A stretch of DNA of 64,000 nt from GCA-2746605 sp963710615 (GCA_963710615.1 CAVQBF010000007.1:1-64000); one strand, 5' to 3'; shown: positions 46,660 to 55,768, numbered from the stretch's first letter. Notes: generated from the sequence alone by a model not told the origin. Program-made: numbers and translations.

Positions 46660-46704
46660 AGTCGGATTATTTCTAATAGACAAGATAATGATCCGACTTT
46701 TTTA
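46660..46704 (+). terminator. Rho-independent terminator after the Spy-like gene
   Basis: Arms AGTCGGAT (46660-46667) and ATCCGACT (46691-46698) are followed by a run of six T. The next ECF promoter copy begins within ten bases, so the Spy-like and CotH genes are transcribed separately. Confidence 0.8.
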
Positions 46705-46708
46705 TAAA

Positions 46709-46739
46709 CACAAGTTTTTCAAAAATATAACGTCATAAC
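46709..46739 (+). promoter_or_regulatory. ECF promoter motif, copy 4 (CotH gene)
   Basis: CACAAG (46709-46714), 16 bases, then CGTCATAAC (46731-46739), 39 bases before the CotH ATG and right after a terminator. It is the cleanest match to the consensus. Confidence 0.78.
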
Positions 46740-46778
46740 AATTAGAGGCATAATTATAAAATAGATCGAGGAAATGCA

Positions 46779-48176
46779 ATGACTTTAATCAAAGATAAAA
46801 CAGCAATTCTATTTGTGTTTGCTTTCTTGTTTCTAAGCTGTACAGAAGATCCAAACAGCGCTATTGATTTAGATGATATAGAATTGGAAACCAATCTAGA
46901 TCTTTCGGACTGGACATCTGAAACACACAGTAATGATGCTGATCCGGATTATAATGTAGTCTTTCCTCAAGATCAAGTTAACAGAATTGATTTAGTTGTT
47001 TCCTCAACTAATTGGGATATTATGATTGATGATATGACTAATAATTATGGGAGCTTTGGTACCGGAGGTGGAGGACCTGCAGACGATTCAGATGATAATC
47101 CAATTTATGTTCCTTGCTCATTATTCTTTAATGATATCGAGTGGTATCAAGTAGGATTACGATTTAAAGGAAACTCAAGTCTGAAAACAACATGGGGTCA
47201 AGGAATCTGGAAACTGCCATTAAGATTAAACATGGATCGGTTTGAAGACGAGATTCCAGAAATAAGCAACCAAAGATTTTATGGATTCAAGGAATTATCA
47301 CTTGCAAATAATTATGATGATGAGTCTCTAATTCGCGAAAAAGTAGTGCCCGAGATCTTTAGAGACTTTGGCGTTCCTGCTCCACAAACAGCTTTTTATA
47401 GGATATATATAGATTATGGTGATGGACCTATTTACTTCGGTTTATACACGATGGTAGAAATAGTTGACGATACAATGATTGAAGAGCAATTTAATGAAGA
47501 TGATGGAAATATATATAAGCCAGAGGGAGCTGGTGCAAGCTTTGCTAATAATACTTTTAATACATCCTATTTTGAAAAGAAAAATAATGAAGAAACTGAT
47601 TGGTCAGATGTTGAAGCATTATATAATGTTCTTCACTCTGCCCAAAGAACAACTGATGCCGCAGCTTGGAGGACATCTTTAGAAGAAGTGTTTAGCACAG
47701 AGGGATTTCTAAAATGGTTAGCCGTTAATACAACAATACAAAATTGGGATACTTACGGGGTAATGACGCATAATTATTATCTATACAATAATCCCCAAAA
47801 CAATCAATTAACCTGGATACCTTGGGATAATAATGAAGCTTTGCAAACAGGTAAACAAGGCGGTGCAATATCTATCTCTTGTAACGATGTTAGCAGTAAT
47901 TGGCCTCTTATTCGATATTTGCTTGATGATGATGTATATCTTCAAAAGTATAAAAGTTATTTAGGCAGTGTGATTACTACAGCTTTTGAACCGTCAAAGA
48001 TGATTTCTAAATATCAGTATTATTCAAATCTTATTCGAGAATATGCCGTCGGATTAAACGGGGAACAGAGGAGATATACATTTTTAGAATCAGATGGGGA
48101 TTTTGATTCAGCAATTAGTTATTTAATGTCTCATGTAAGCAATAGATATAGTGTTGTGCAGAACTATATTAAATAA
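46779..48176 (+). CDS. CotH-kinase family lipoprotein
   Basis: The 465-residue protein has a lipobox (LFLSC, Cys21) and a CotH kinase domain: VGLRFKGNSSLKT, FKELSLANNYDDESLIREKVV, YFGLYTMVEIVD, and WIPWDNNEAL, which carries the conserved metal-binding Asp. CotH of Bacillus spores is an atypical protein kinase. Bacterial homologues outside spore formers are common and mostly uncharacterised. Its own ECF promoter suggests a role in envelope stress, perhaps phosphorylating exported proteins. That is inference. Confidence 0.88.
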   Translation: MTLIKDKTAILFVFAFLFLSCTEDPNSAIDLDDIELETNLDLSDWTSETHSNDADPDYNVVFPQDQVNRIDLVVSSTNWDIMIDDMTNNYGSFGTGGGGPADDSDDNPIYVPCSLFFNDIEWYQVGLRFKGNSSLKTTWGQGIWKLPLRLNMDRFEDEIPEISNQRFYGFKELSLANNYDDESLIREKVVPEIFRDFGVPAPQTAFYRIYIDYGDGPIYFGLYTMVEIVDDTMIEEQFNEDDGNIYKPEGAGASFANNTFNTSYFEKKNNEETDWSDVEALYNVLHSAQRTTDAAAWRTSLEEVFSTEGFLKWLAVNTTIQNWDTYGVMTHNYYLYNNPQNNQLTWIPWDNNEALQTGKQGGAISISCNDVSSNWPLIRYLLDDDVYLQKYKSYLGSVITTAFEPSKMISKYQYYSNLIREYAVGLNGEQRRYTFLESDGDFDSAISYLMSHVSNRYSVVQNYIK

Positions 48177-48179
48177 TAA

Positions 48180-48210
48180 CAAAAGCTTTTGTCACACATA
48201 ACTCCATAAC
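48180..48210 (+). promoter_or_regulatory. ECF promoter motif, copy 5 (DUF1566 gene)
   Basis: CAAAAG (48180-48185), 16 bases, then CTCCATAAC (48202-48210). There is one mismatch in each box but the same spacing as the other four copies. Confidence 0.55.
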
Positions 48211-48250
48211 CAAAAAAGGTTGGTGGAAACAGAAACATAGGAAGGCAAGA

Positions 48251-49507
48251 ATGAAAAAGAACACAATAAGATTATTCGTACTATTAATGTTCATTTTAAT
48301 GGCGTGTACAGAGTCAAACACAGCAGTTAATCCTCAAGAAGAAACAAATAATAATTTACCAGATGTAACTGGATATCCGATTGTTAGTACAGCTCAAAGT
48401 AAAAGCTATAATAACAGTAATGAAATATCAACTCCTTCAATCGGTAGTACATTTTACGGCCAAGATGCAAATTATTCTAAAAATGAGCCGCAATATCAAG
48501 ACAATGGTGATGGAACGGTTACTGATTTGGTAACAGGGCTAATGTGGCAGTCTAGTCCAGATACAGATGGTGATGGCGAAATTGATGCAAGTGATAAAAT
48601 GACATATTCTGAAGCTCTTGATGGTGCATCTAGTTTTACATTAGCTGGATACAATGATTGGAGACTTCCATCTATTAAAGAGATATATTCTTTAATTCTT
48701 TTCAGCGGTGTTGATCCTAGCGGATATGAAGGAACGGATACAGATGGACTGATTCCATTTATTGATACGGATTATTTTGACTTTGCATATGGGGACACTG
48801 ATGCCGGAGAGAGAATTATTGACGCACAGTTTGCTTCTAATTCTATGTATGTAGATGGGGAACTTCTTTTTGGAGTAAATTTTGCAGATGGACGAATAAA
48901 GGGTTATGGTTTACAAATGCCATTCGGACCCGGAGAAAAGACATTTTTTGTAATGTATGTGCGTGGAAATAATACATATGGGATCAATACTTTTTCGGAT
49001 AATGGCAATGGAACAATTACAGATAATGCAACCGGACTAATGTGGATGCAAAATGACAGCGAAGAAGGAATGAGCTGGGAAGACGCATTAGACTATGCAG
49101 AAAATTTGGAATTTGCGGGATACTCAGATTGGAGACTGCCGGATGTAAAAGAATTACAAAGTATAGTTGATTATTCTCGATCCCCTGGTACATCAAACTC
49201 AGCAGCAATTGATCCAATATTTTATTGTAAGCAAATTATTAACGAAGCCGGTGAAACTGATTACGGATTTTATTGGACAAGCACAACACACGCTAATTGG
49301 TCACAAGTTTCAGGCGGATTTGCATCATATGTTAGTTTTGGAAGGGCGATGGGATATATGAATGGATGGGAAGACGTTCATGGTGCCGGTGCTCAAAGGA
49401 GTGATCCAAAAGTTGGCAATCCAAATGATTATCCAACCGGACATGGACCACAAGGTGATGCAATAAGAATTTATAATTTTGTTAGATGTGTTAGGGACGT
49501 AGATTAA
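48251..49507 (+). CDS. Lipoprotein with two DUF1566 (Lcl-type) domains
   Basis: The 418-residue protein has lipobox LMAC and two similar DUF1566/Lcl C-terminal domains. The first holds DNGDGTVTDLVTGLMWQ...GYNDWRLPSIKE (about 80-150) and the second DNGNGTITDNATGLMWMQ...GYSDWRLPDVKE (about 250-310), with a final RCVRDVD. DUF1566 resembles the FGE/C-type-lectin-like fold used for surface binding in relatives. The acidic DTDGDGEID insert may bind calcium. It is the last member of the ECF-motif gene set. Confidence 0.88.
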   Translation: MKKNTIRLFVLLMFILMACTESNTAVNPQEETNNNLPDVTGYPIVSTAQSKSYNNSNEISTPSIGSTFYGQDANYSKNEPQYQDNGDGTVTDLVTGLMWQSSPDTDGDGEIDASDKMTYSEALDGASSFTLAGYNDWRLPSIKEIYSLILFSGVDPSGYEGTDTDGLIPFIDTDYFDFAYGDTDAGERIIDAQFASNSMYVDGELLFGVNFADGRIKGYGLQMPFGPGEKTFFVMYVRGNNTYGINTFSDNGNGTITDNATGLMWMQNDSEEGMSWEDALDYAENLEFAGYSDWRLPDVKELQSIVDYSRSPGTSNSAAIDPIFYCKQIINEAGETDYGFYWTSTTHANWSQVSGGFASYVSFGRAMGYMNGWEDVHGAGAQRSDPKVGNPNDYPTGHGPQGDAIRIYNFVRCVRDVD

Positions 49508-49565
49508 TATAAAAGAATGCAGGGATCCTAAAATTAAAAGCACCATACTTTTCATCGGTAAATTA

Positions 49566-50409
49566 TTATTTGCTGTTAATATAATTCAATAAAATAGTAA
49601 AAGCCGGATTAACCATTTCTCCATGATCAAAACCCTGAAGTTCGTAAATCATTGTTTTCTTATGCCCTACAACTTTCATCATTCGCATTAAATAAGCATT
49701 TTCTTCATAACGCCCTAACAAGCTCTAGTTCTCTGTCACCGGTTATTAAAATAAGCGGTGGTGCATCAGCCCTAACATGAAATAGAGGTGCTAGATCATC
49801 AATAATTGGCTGTTCACCGGGAATTCCGTTTTCTTCTCTTATTGTAAAATGTGTTATTGCATGACCACTGAATGGAAATAATCCGGCAATTCTATTAGCA
49901 TCGATTGCATGTTTGGACAACCATTTTTTATCCAAACCAAGCATACTAACCAAATAACCACCAGCACTATGCCCCGCTAGATAAATCTTTTTAGAATTTC
50001 CATTATACTTTTCTATATTGTTAAAAACCCAAGCAACAGCAGCGGCTGCGTCTTCAATATAAGCAGGTGATTTAACTTTAGGATATAAACGATAATCTAC
50101 AGCAACAATTGCCAAGTCTTGGTTTTTAAGTTGTTCTGGAATGAATCTATCACCGCTTTTAAGCCCGCCGGCATGAAACCAAACAACGGTCGCAAAACCC
50201 TTTTCAGTTGTTGGATAATAAACATCTAATTTACAGCGCTCTTGGATATATTTATCATTTTCTACAGAAGCTTCATCATAATACATAATATTAGTATCAA
50301 TTCGATAGCTTGTCTCAGTTTTAGAAATAATTTCTTGAGAAACAATAATTGAACAATTAGCAACAATTATAAAGATTAGGTTTAGTATAAATATATTATT
50401 ACGCATCAC
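49566..50409 (-). pseudogene. Secreted alpha/beta hydrolase (esterase-like), frameshifted near its C terminus
   Basis: It is an exported hydrolase of the BD-FAE/HSL-like group. It has a signal peptide, oxyanion FHAGGLKSG, nucleophile elbow LAGHSAGGYLV and an acid region (LILITGDRE). The frame stops at 49705. Removing one base of a GGG run (49713-49715) yields RYEENAYL and GFDHGEM, which carries the catalytic His, to a stop at 49566, giving 280 residues. A carbohydrate or lipid ester substrate is likely, given the sugar-isomerase-like gene seven bases upstream in the same direction. Confidence 0.85.
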
Positions 50410-50415
50410 TATTTC

Positions 50416-51675
50416 CTATTTATTCATTATCATTTTCCACCCATTTCTAAGGCTGTCGGCATTATATCCTTTTATCAAAATCAAATGATTACCTAATGGA
50501 TTTGTAAGGAGGTCATTTACATTCCCATTGTTAAGTTTTATTTCAACTTGTGTTCTGCAAAGATGTTCTGAGTTTCCGGTCCCAATAATCTCTCCTTCTG
50601 CCAGCCATAGTTTTTCCATTTTGGTTCCTCCAATTCGCAATAATGTAACTGGACCTTTAGGGAATGTTCCTTGCAGTCCAACTCCAATGCCGGATTCAAA
50701 ATGTGATCTTAAATCATAGTTTTCTACAATACTTTTTGGAACGGTACAGTGTGCTAACCAAAGAGAGTTATTTTCAATGTCAACTTGAGCGGGATTTGCC
50801 ATCCATGGAATTTGATTTAGCAGTTTATATGCCCAGAGCATTCCAACGGTGCTAACCAAATCGCCCTCACAACCGGCAATATAGCCATCATCATTTAGTT
50901 GGGCTAAACCAAAACAGCCGGTAGTTTTAATACCCAGGACCAAATCAAAACAGCGAATAGTTACTGCATTAAGATCATATTTTGCAATTATTTGCTTCAA
51001 TGCTAAATAAACCCGCACATTATTTTCTATATCATTTTGGTTTGGTTCAATTGTTCGTTTAACATCTGAAAGATGATTCTTTGAAGAGGAAAGTATTTCT
51101 TCGTTAGGAATACTTTCAATTATTTCTGTTACTTCATTCATTGCAATCGGCAAAACCTTGGGCCCCCAAGATTCTTTTACAACCGTTGGGTCAGGACTGC
51201 TAGCCACTAACCAATCTGAAGGATCGCCAACTAGACCAATTCGCGATTCAGCAAGAGATTGCTGAACTTCTAAATTGCTTACTGTATCGGCAATTTGTTT
51301 AAGACCTTTTTCATCATCAATATTTTTAAGATAAAAAATTTCACCATGTATTCCATCTTGCTGAAATCTTGCAAGTGCTTCAAGTGAAGCGGGAAGTGAA
51401 TTTTGCGTTGGATGAGCAATTATAAAGACCGGCTCCTTTTTTATTTTAGCTTCCCGTAGAATCTTTAAATCTAAAAGCTGTCTTTCAGTTCCGCCGGTTA
51501 CAATAAAATAGAAAACCGGAAATGAAGAATTAAGCTCCTCTTCACTTACTCTTATTCCGCCAATATTTTTTAGAGCCTCAAAATATTTTCCGGCAATATT
51601 AAGTAGTGCTTCCTCTGTTTTAATAAAAGGAGACTTTACAGGTATAAAGCCAAAACGATTCTTGTTTTTTTCCAT
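50416..51675 (-). CDS. L-fucose/L-arabinose isomerase-family protein
   Basis: The 419-residue protein resembles the fucose isomerase-like sugar isomerase family. It has an N-terminal Rossmann-like region (FYFIVTGGTERQLL), then AVTIRCFDLV, CEGDLVSTVGMLWAY (metal-ligand Glu) and a C-terminal barrel with LAHCTVP. The exact sugar cannot be deduced. The gene is directly upstream of the esterase gene (six-base gap), so the two may act together on acylated sugars or oligosaccharides. The frame is intact. Confidence 0.8.
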   Translation of the reverse strand: MEKNKNRFGFIPVKSPFIKTEEALLNIAGKYFEALKNIGGIRVSEEELNSSFPVFYFIVTGGTERQLLDLKILREAKIKKEPVFIIAHPTQNSLPASLEALARFQQDGIHGEIFYLKNIDDEKGLKQIADTVSNLEVQQSLAESRIGLVGDPSDWLVASSPDPTVVKESWGPKVLPIAMNEVTEIIESIPNEEILSSSKNHLSDVKRTIEPNQNDIENNVRVYLALKQIIAKYDLNAVTIRCFDLVLGIKTTGCFGLAQLNDDGYIAGCEGDLVSTVGMLWAYKLLNQIPWMANPAQVDIENNSLWLAHCTVPKSIVENYDLRSHFESGIGVGLQGTFPKGPVTLLRIGGTKMEKLWLAEGEIIGTGNSEHLCRTQVEIKLNNGNVNDLLTNPLGNHLILIKGYNADSLRNGWKMIMNK

Positions 51676-51702
51676 AAGCGTAATGACAAAATTATGAAAA
51701 AA

Positions 51703-51810
51703 TTATTTCATCAGAATCATTTTTTTTGTCTCAATAAATTTACAGTTTTCAAATTCTCTATCAATTAGCTCAGATTCAGAGAAATTGAAGTTCTCAAAAT
51801 TATCGTTCAT
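51703..51810 (-). pseudogene. Gene relic: pentapeptide-like start fused to the end of a T9SS sorting domain
   Basis: A 35-codon reading frame begins like a pentapeptide-repeat protein (FENFNFSESEL, REFENCKF) and ends with FIETKKMILMK. That ending is nearly the same as the last residues of the T9SS domains at 57.6 and 59.6 kb (ETKKMLLMK). It is too short to work and looks like the product of a large internal deletion in a secreted-protein gene, joined at the shared KF codons. Confidence 0.5.
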
Positions 51811-52021
51811 TTTAAAATATATTATTGAACTGCAAATATAAAAATTATTTGCTTAAGTCAATTTGATACTGCAATAAGCTTAGTAATAAAGCGATTTGAT
51901 CAGATGGGAAATTTTATTTGTAGACATTACGCAGAAGTTAATTAATGCGTGATATAAAACGGTTGTATTAAGATGTTTTTTAAGATTTATCAAAAAATAT
52001 CTTGCATTTTTCTAAAAATAG

Positions 52022-52047
52022 TTGTACCATTGTAGCGCATGGTACAA
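52022..52047. promoter_or_regulatory. Operator palindrome TTGTACCAT-N8-ATGGTACAA
   Basis: Perfect 9-bp inverted arms (52022-52030 and 52039-52047) with an 8-base spacer end 15 bases before the GntR-family ATG. The symmetry and position fit a site for the dimeric YtrA-type repressor encoded next. Confidence 0.75.
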
Positions 52048-52062
52048 GTGGGTTGTTAAATT

Positions 52063-52443
52063 ATGAATATAATCCTTGATATTGAAGATCCTTCTCCCTT
52101 GTTTGTTCAATTAATTGAGCAAATTAAAGAAGCAGTATTGAATAACAAAATAAGTCCGGGAGCACCGCTGCCATCAATTAGGCAGCTTGCAAATGACTTG
52201 GACTTAAATAACAAAACTGTGGCCAAAGCATATCGTTTATTGGAGCGTGATTCAGTAATTCAAACTAGGGGTTATCGGGGGACTTTTGTTCACCCTAATG
52301 CAAGGGCTAACTGTAGTGTGGATTTAAATAAATGGGTTAATGCTAAATTAAGTGAAACAATTTCAGAATTCAGAGAGGCAGATGTGACTGATTCCGAAAT
52401 TAGAAATGCTTTTAATAATATTATGAATGAGCGTAAAATTTAG
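52063..52443 (+). CDS. GntR-family (YtrA type) transcriptional regulator
   Basis: The 126-residue protein has an N-terminal GntR winged helix (PLFVQLIEQIKEAVLNNKISPGAPLPSIRQLANDLDLNNKTVAKAYRLLERDSVIQTRG) and the short helical C terminus (about 50 residues) of the YtrA subfamily, without a ligand-binding domain. YtrA regulators usually control membrane transport operons in response to cell-envelope agents. It heads an operon with three membrane proteins and lies directly behind a perfect palindrome, so autorepression is likely. Confidence 0.93.
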   Translation: MNIILDIEDPSPLFVQLIEQIKEAVLNNKISPGAPLPSIRQLANDLDLNNKTVAKAYRLLERDSVIQTRGYRGTFVHPNARANCSVDLNKWVNAKLSETISEFREADVTDSEIRNAFNNIMNERKI

Positions 52444-52453
52444 GGAATTAGAA

Positions 52454-53323
52454 ATGTTAGAGAATATATTATTTTATTTTGTTTTTTTAAGTCAAATTTT
52501 TCTTCTTTCATTCTATTATCCAAAAGAGATAGTGGGTCGTTTAAGCTATGTGTTCAACAAATACCCGCCAGCTAAATATCCAAAGCTTTATGTGAAACCA
52601 ATAGAAGAATACAGGAAAAAGCAAAGAAAATACCAACTAGTAAACAATGGTATAGTTTTATTGGGATTATTACTACTCATTGCAATTGGAGTCTGGGACT
52701 TTTCTTCTGAAGGTTATATAGCACAATATGTGCCATGGATTTATTTTATGATTCAGGCATTACCCCTAATATTTCTTGAGGTAAATGGATATGCCTATTT
52801 CAAGTCAATGAGAAATTCTGCAGTGCATAAGATTAGAAAGGCCGCACTAATCCCTCGCCGATTATTTAATTTTGTTTCACCAATGGTTTTTGCAATTTCT
52901 ATAATCCTTATTGTAAGTTGTCTTTTATTGTACTACTCAATGCATGAATTAGAGTTCCATCCGCGCAATGATACTTTTGTAATTGCGATCTCTCTTATTT
53001 TTAGTAACCTCCTGTTCGGCGGAATAATATTTTGGAATATTTATGGGAAAAAACTAGACCCTTATCAAGCCTCCAAGGATCGCTTGTTACAAATTGAATT
53101 TACAGTAAAATCAATGGTTTTTTCAAGCATTGCAGCTAGCATATTTCTAATGGTAACAGGCGTAATAGCTAAATATAATTTGGATTATTTGGAGCCAACT
53201 ATTATGAGTCTATATTTGCAATTTATTGTATTTATTGGGTTAGGATACATTTTAAGAAAGATGCGTTTGGAAAACATTGATTTTGAAGTTTATCGAGAAG
53301 AAACAACACAAATTTTAAATTAA
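52454..53323 (+). CDS. Multipass membrane protein of the GntR operon
   Basis: The protein is about 289 residues with seven or so predicted membrane helices in pairs. It opens with LENILFYFVFLSQIFLLSFYYPKE and has long cytoplasmic loops rich in Lys and Arg. I do not recognise a family. The start at 52454 follows an AGGGAA site. An in-frame ATG at 52427 overlaps the end of the GntR gene and is possible. A role in the response controlled by the upstream regulator is inferred only from the operon. Confidence 0.8.
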   Translation: MLENILFYFVFLSQIFLLSFYYPKEIVGRLSYVFNKYPPAKYPKLYVKPIEEYRKKQRKYQLVNNGIVLLGLLLLIAIGVWDFSSEGYIAQYVPWIYFMIQALPLIFLEVNGYAYFKSMRNSAVHKIRKAALIPRRLFNFVSPMVFAISIILIVSCLLLYYSMHELEFHPRNDTFVIAISLIFSNLLFGGIIFWNIYGKKLDPYQASKDRLLQIEFTVKSMVFSSIAASIFLMVTGVIAKYNLDYLEPTIMSLYLQFIVFIGLGYILRKMRLENIDFEVYREETTQILN

Positions 53324-53352
53324 TTTATTAAAAAAAGAGAAGGAAATTATAA

Positions 53353-53505
53353 ATGGATGTATTTGGATTAATGGGATTTTCATTTGGATTGTCAGGATTA
53401 GCTTTTGCCATTATTGGTTGGGAGAAGATTGAAGGAATTAAAAAAGAACTCGCAACTTTGAAAAAAGTAATTGAAGATTCGGGCCTGAACGGATCAGACA
53501 GATAA
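53353..53505 (+). CDS. Small single-helix membrane protein (50 aa)
   Basis: This short gene encodes MDVFGLMGFSFGLSGLAF, a hydrophobic helix, then a charged helix (WEKIEGIKKELATLKKVIED). GAAGGA precedes the ATG. It sits between two membrane-protein genes of the GntR operon, 29 bases after one and 31 before the other, and is probably cotranscribed. Function is unknown. Confidence 0.75.
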   Translation: MDVFGLMGFSFGLSGLAFAIIGWEKIEGIKKELATLKKVIEDSGLNGSDR

Positions 53506-53536
53506 AATTCAAAATCATTATATAAGGAGATATAAA

Positions 53537-53734
53537 ATGAGTTCTAAAAAAGTGGCAATTTTACAAATTGGAGTAGCATTGTTATTTGCTCTTGCAATTC
53601 TATTATCAAGTTATTTTATAGATAGTTCAGAACAGAGTCAAACTGTAACCACTATTTTAATTGGGATATGGTTTGTTCCATTCTCTTATTTAGTAAAAAT
53701 AGAAAGTAAAAATCGTAAATCAAGATATTGTTAA
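53537..53734 (+). CDS. Small membrane protein (65 aa)
   Basis: It has two predicted membrane helices (AILQIGVALLFALAILLSSYF and TILIGIWFVPFSYLV) and a basic C-terminal tail. AAGGAG precedes the ATG. It is the last gene of the GntR operon and ends seven bases from the convergent ABC transporter stop. No family is recognised. Confidence 0.75.
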   Translation: MSSKKVAILQIGVALLFALAILLSSYFIDSSEQSQTVTTILIGIWFVPFSYLVKIESKNRKSRYC

Positions 53735-53741
53735 ATATTCC

Positions 53742-55484
53742 CTAAATGCGTGCTTGATAAGTATATAAGTCATAGTATCTTCCTCTTGAGGCAATTAATT
53801 TATCATGATTGCCTCTTTCGACTATTTTACCTTTCTCAATAACTAATATTTGATCAGCTTTTCTAATTGTGCTTAATCTATGAGCAATTACAAAGGTTGT
53901 TCTTCCTCTCATCAGTTCAGCCAAACTTTTTTGAATAAGAGTTTCGCTCTCGGTATCTAAATTTGAGGTAGCTTCATCTAAAACTATTATTTTTGGATCT
54001 GCCAAGATTGCTCTGGCAATTGCTATTCTTTGTCTTTGTCCGCCAGATAGTTTAACACCACGCTCTCCAATTAATGTTTCTAATCCTTCATCAAATCTAT
54101 CAGTAAATTCATTTACATAGGCAGCGTTAACTGCATTTTTTAATTGGTCATCAGATGCGTCAGGTCTTGGAAATAATATATTCTCTTTAATCGTTCCCTC
54201 GAATAAAAAATCGTCTTGCAGAACGACCCCCAGATTCTTTCTATAGCTGCTTAAGTTAACCTTGCTAATATCAATATCATCAATTGTAATTCTACCTGAA
54301 CTTGAATTTAAAAAAGATGCAGCCAAGCTCGCGATTGTTGTTTTACCAGAACCCGATGTTCCTACCAGAGCAGTAACAGTCCCAACGCGAGCCTCAAATG
54401 AGATGTTGTGTAATACTTCTTTTCCTTTTTCATATGAAAAAGAAACATTATCAAAAGTGATATCACCTTTTATGTCTTTTAAAACAATTGGCCTTTTCTC
54501 AGGATCATCTTCTGGTTTCATATTCATTATTTCTTCGGTTCTGTCTAACCCGGCAAAAGCTTCTGTAAACTGACTACCAATATTTCCCATTTGTGCTATT
54601 GGCGCAATCATAAATCCCAGATATAATGTAAATGCTAAAAATTCACCGATAGTTAATTCACCACCTATTATTTGCCAACCCCCAATTCCCATAATCCCTG
54701 TTGTTGCTAAACCCAATAAAAATGTAGAAGAACTTGTCATGAGGGCTGTAGAGGTTAAACTTTTCTTTACATTTTGGAACAGCCTGTCAACACCCTTTTC
54801 GAAACTTTTATTCTCTTGCTGTTCAGCATTAAATCCTTTTATTACTCTAACACCATTTAAAGTTTCTGTTAATCTACCACTAACTTCAGCTGTGATTATT
54901 CTACGCTTCCTAAATATTGGTCTTATATAACCGAAAGCTTTTAAAGCAACAAATCCAAAAATTATAACGGGTCCAAGTACATAAAGTGTCATCATCGGAC
55001 TAATATTTATCATTAGAATTAGAGATAATATTGATGTCAATATTCCGCCAAACATTTGAACTAGTCCTGTTCCAACAATGTTTCTTACTCCTTCTACATC
55101 AGACATTATCCGAGAGACTAATGCTCCTGATGGATTGTTATCAAAATAACTAATTGGTAAGGAGAGAATCTGTTTTTGAACCTTTGCCCTAAGCTGAGAA
55201 ATTAGAAACTGAGCTTCAACGCTTAAAAGTTTTGTAAGTAAAAATGTTGTTACTGCCTGAATTAAAATAGCGATACCAACAACTAATAAGAGTAATTTCA
55301 GCATTTCTAGATCTTTATTGATTACTACATTATCCATTAAATATTTACTTGCTCCCGGTAATACTAAACTTGCAAGACGACTAATAATAATTAGTATTAA
55401 TCCCAGCAAAACAATGTTCTTTCTGGGCCAAATAAAGTCTTTAAATACTTTACTGATTGTAACTTTTGGCTTCCTCTTTTCCAT
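53742..55484 (-). CDS. ABC exporter with fused membrane and ATPase domains (MsbA-like)
   Basis: The 580-residue half-transporter has an N-terminal membrane domain with six helices (about 20-310). The C-terminal ATPase carries Walker A GTSGSGKTT, Q-loop VVLQDDF, signature LSGGQRQRIAIARA, Walker B IIVLDEATSNLD and the H-loop VIAHRLSTI. It probably homodimerises and exports a lipid or drug. The MsbA-like assignment is by overall form only. It is convergent with the GntR operon. Confidence 0.93.
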   Translation of the reverse strand: MEKRKPKVTISKVFKDFIWPRKNIVLLGLILIIISRLASLVLPGASKYLMDNVVINKDLEMLKLLLLVVGIAILIQAVTTFLLTKLLSVEAQFLISQLRAKVQKQILSLPISYFDNNPSGALVSRIMSDVEGVRNIVGTGLVQMFGGILTSILSLILMINISPMMTLYVLGPVIIFGFVALKAFGYIRPIFRKRRIITAEVSGRLTETLNGVRVIKGFNAEQQENKSFEKGVDRLFQNVKKSLTSTALMTSSSTFLLGLATTGIMGIGGWQIIGGELTIGEFLAFTLYLGFMIAPIAQMGNIGSQFTEAFAGLDRTEEIMNMKPEDDPEKRPIVLKDIKGDITFDNVSFSYEKGKEVLHNISFEARVGTVTALVGTSGSGKTTIASLAASFLNSSSGRITIDDIDISKVNLSSYRKNLGVVLQDDFLFEGTIKENILFPRPDASDDQLKNAVNAAYVNEFTDRFDEGLETLIGERGVKLSGGQRQRIAIARAILADPKIIVLDEATSNLDTESETLIQKSLAELMRGRTTFVIAHRLSTIRKADQILVIEKGKIVERGNHDKLIASRGRYYDLYTYQARI

Positions 55485-55517
55485 TTCAACTTTTTTAATT
55501 TTATTATAGTTAGTAAC

Positions 55518-55768
55518 TTAAACATTTACTACAAATTTACCATCCTTAACTAGCATCTCAATTCTGACTGAAAAACTGAAGGTTCCCACCATGCATGTTC
55601 CATTATCTTCAATTATGGTAATGTGGCTAAAGTAGAATCTTTTCTCGTAAAACCGGTAATATCTTGTATTGACACGTTTACATTACTATCAGTATTTAAG
55701 CCAAACCTTATCATCCCCAAATAGACAAGATGAAGCAATAATTATTGAACAAATAATAAATTCTTCAT
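55518..55768 (-). pseudogene. Degraded small lipoprotein gene
   Basis: Pieces of one short exported protein lie in different frames: a signal with lipobox-like ASSC after the ATG at 55768, then GDDKVWLKY, then VNVSIQDITGF and finally IIEDNGTCMVGTFSFSVRIEML to a stop at 55518. The GTFSF close resembles the C terminus of DUF6252-like lipoproteins. At least three frame changes are needed. It follows the caspase-fold lipoprotein gene and may share its ancestry, since both end with a GTF[HS]F motif. Confidence 0.45.
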
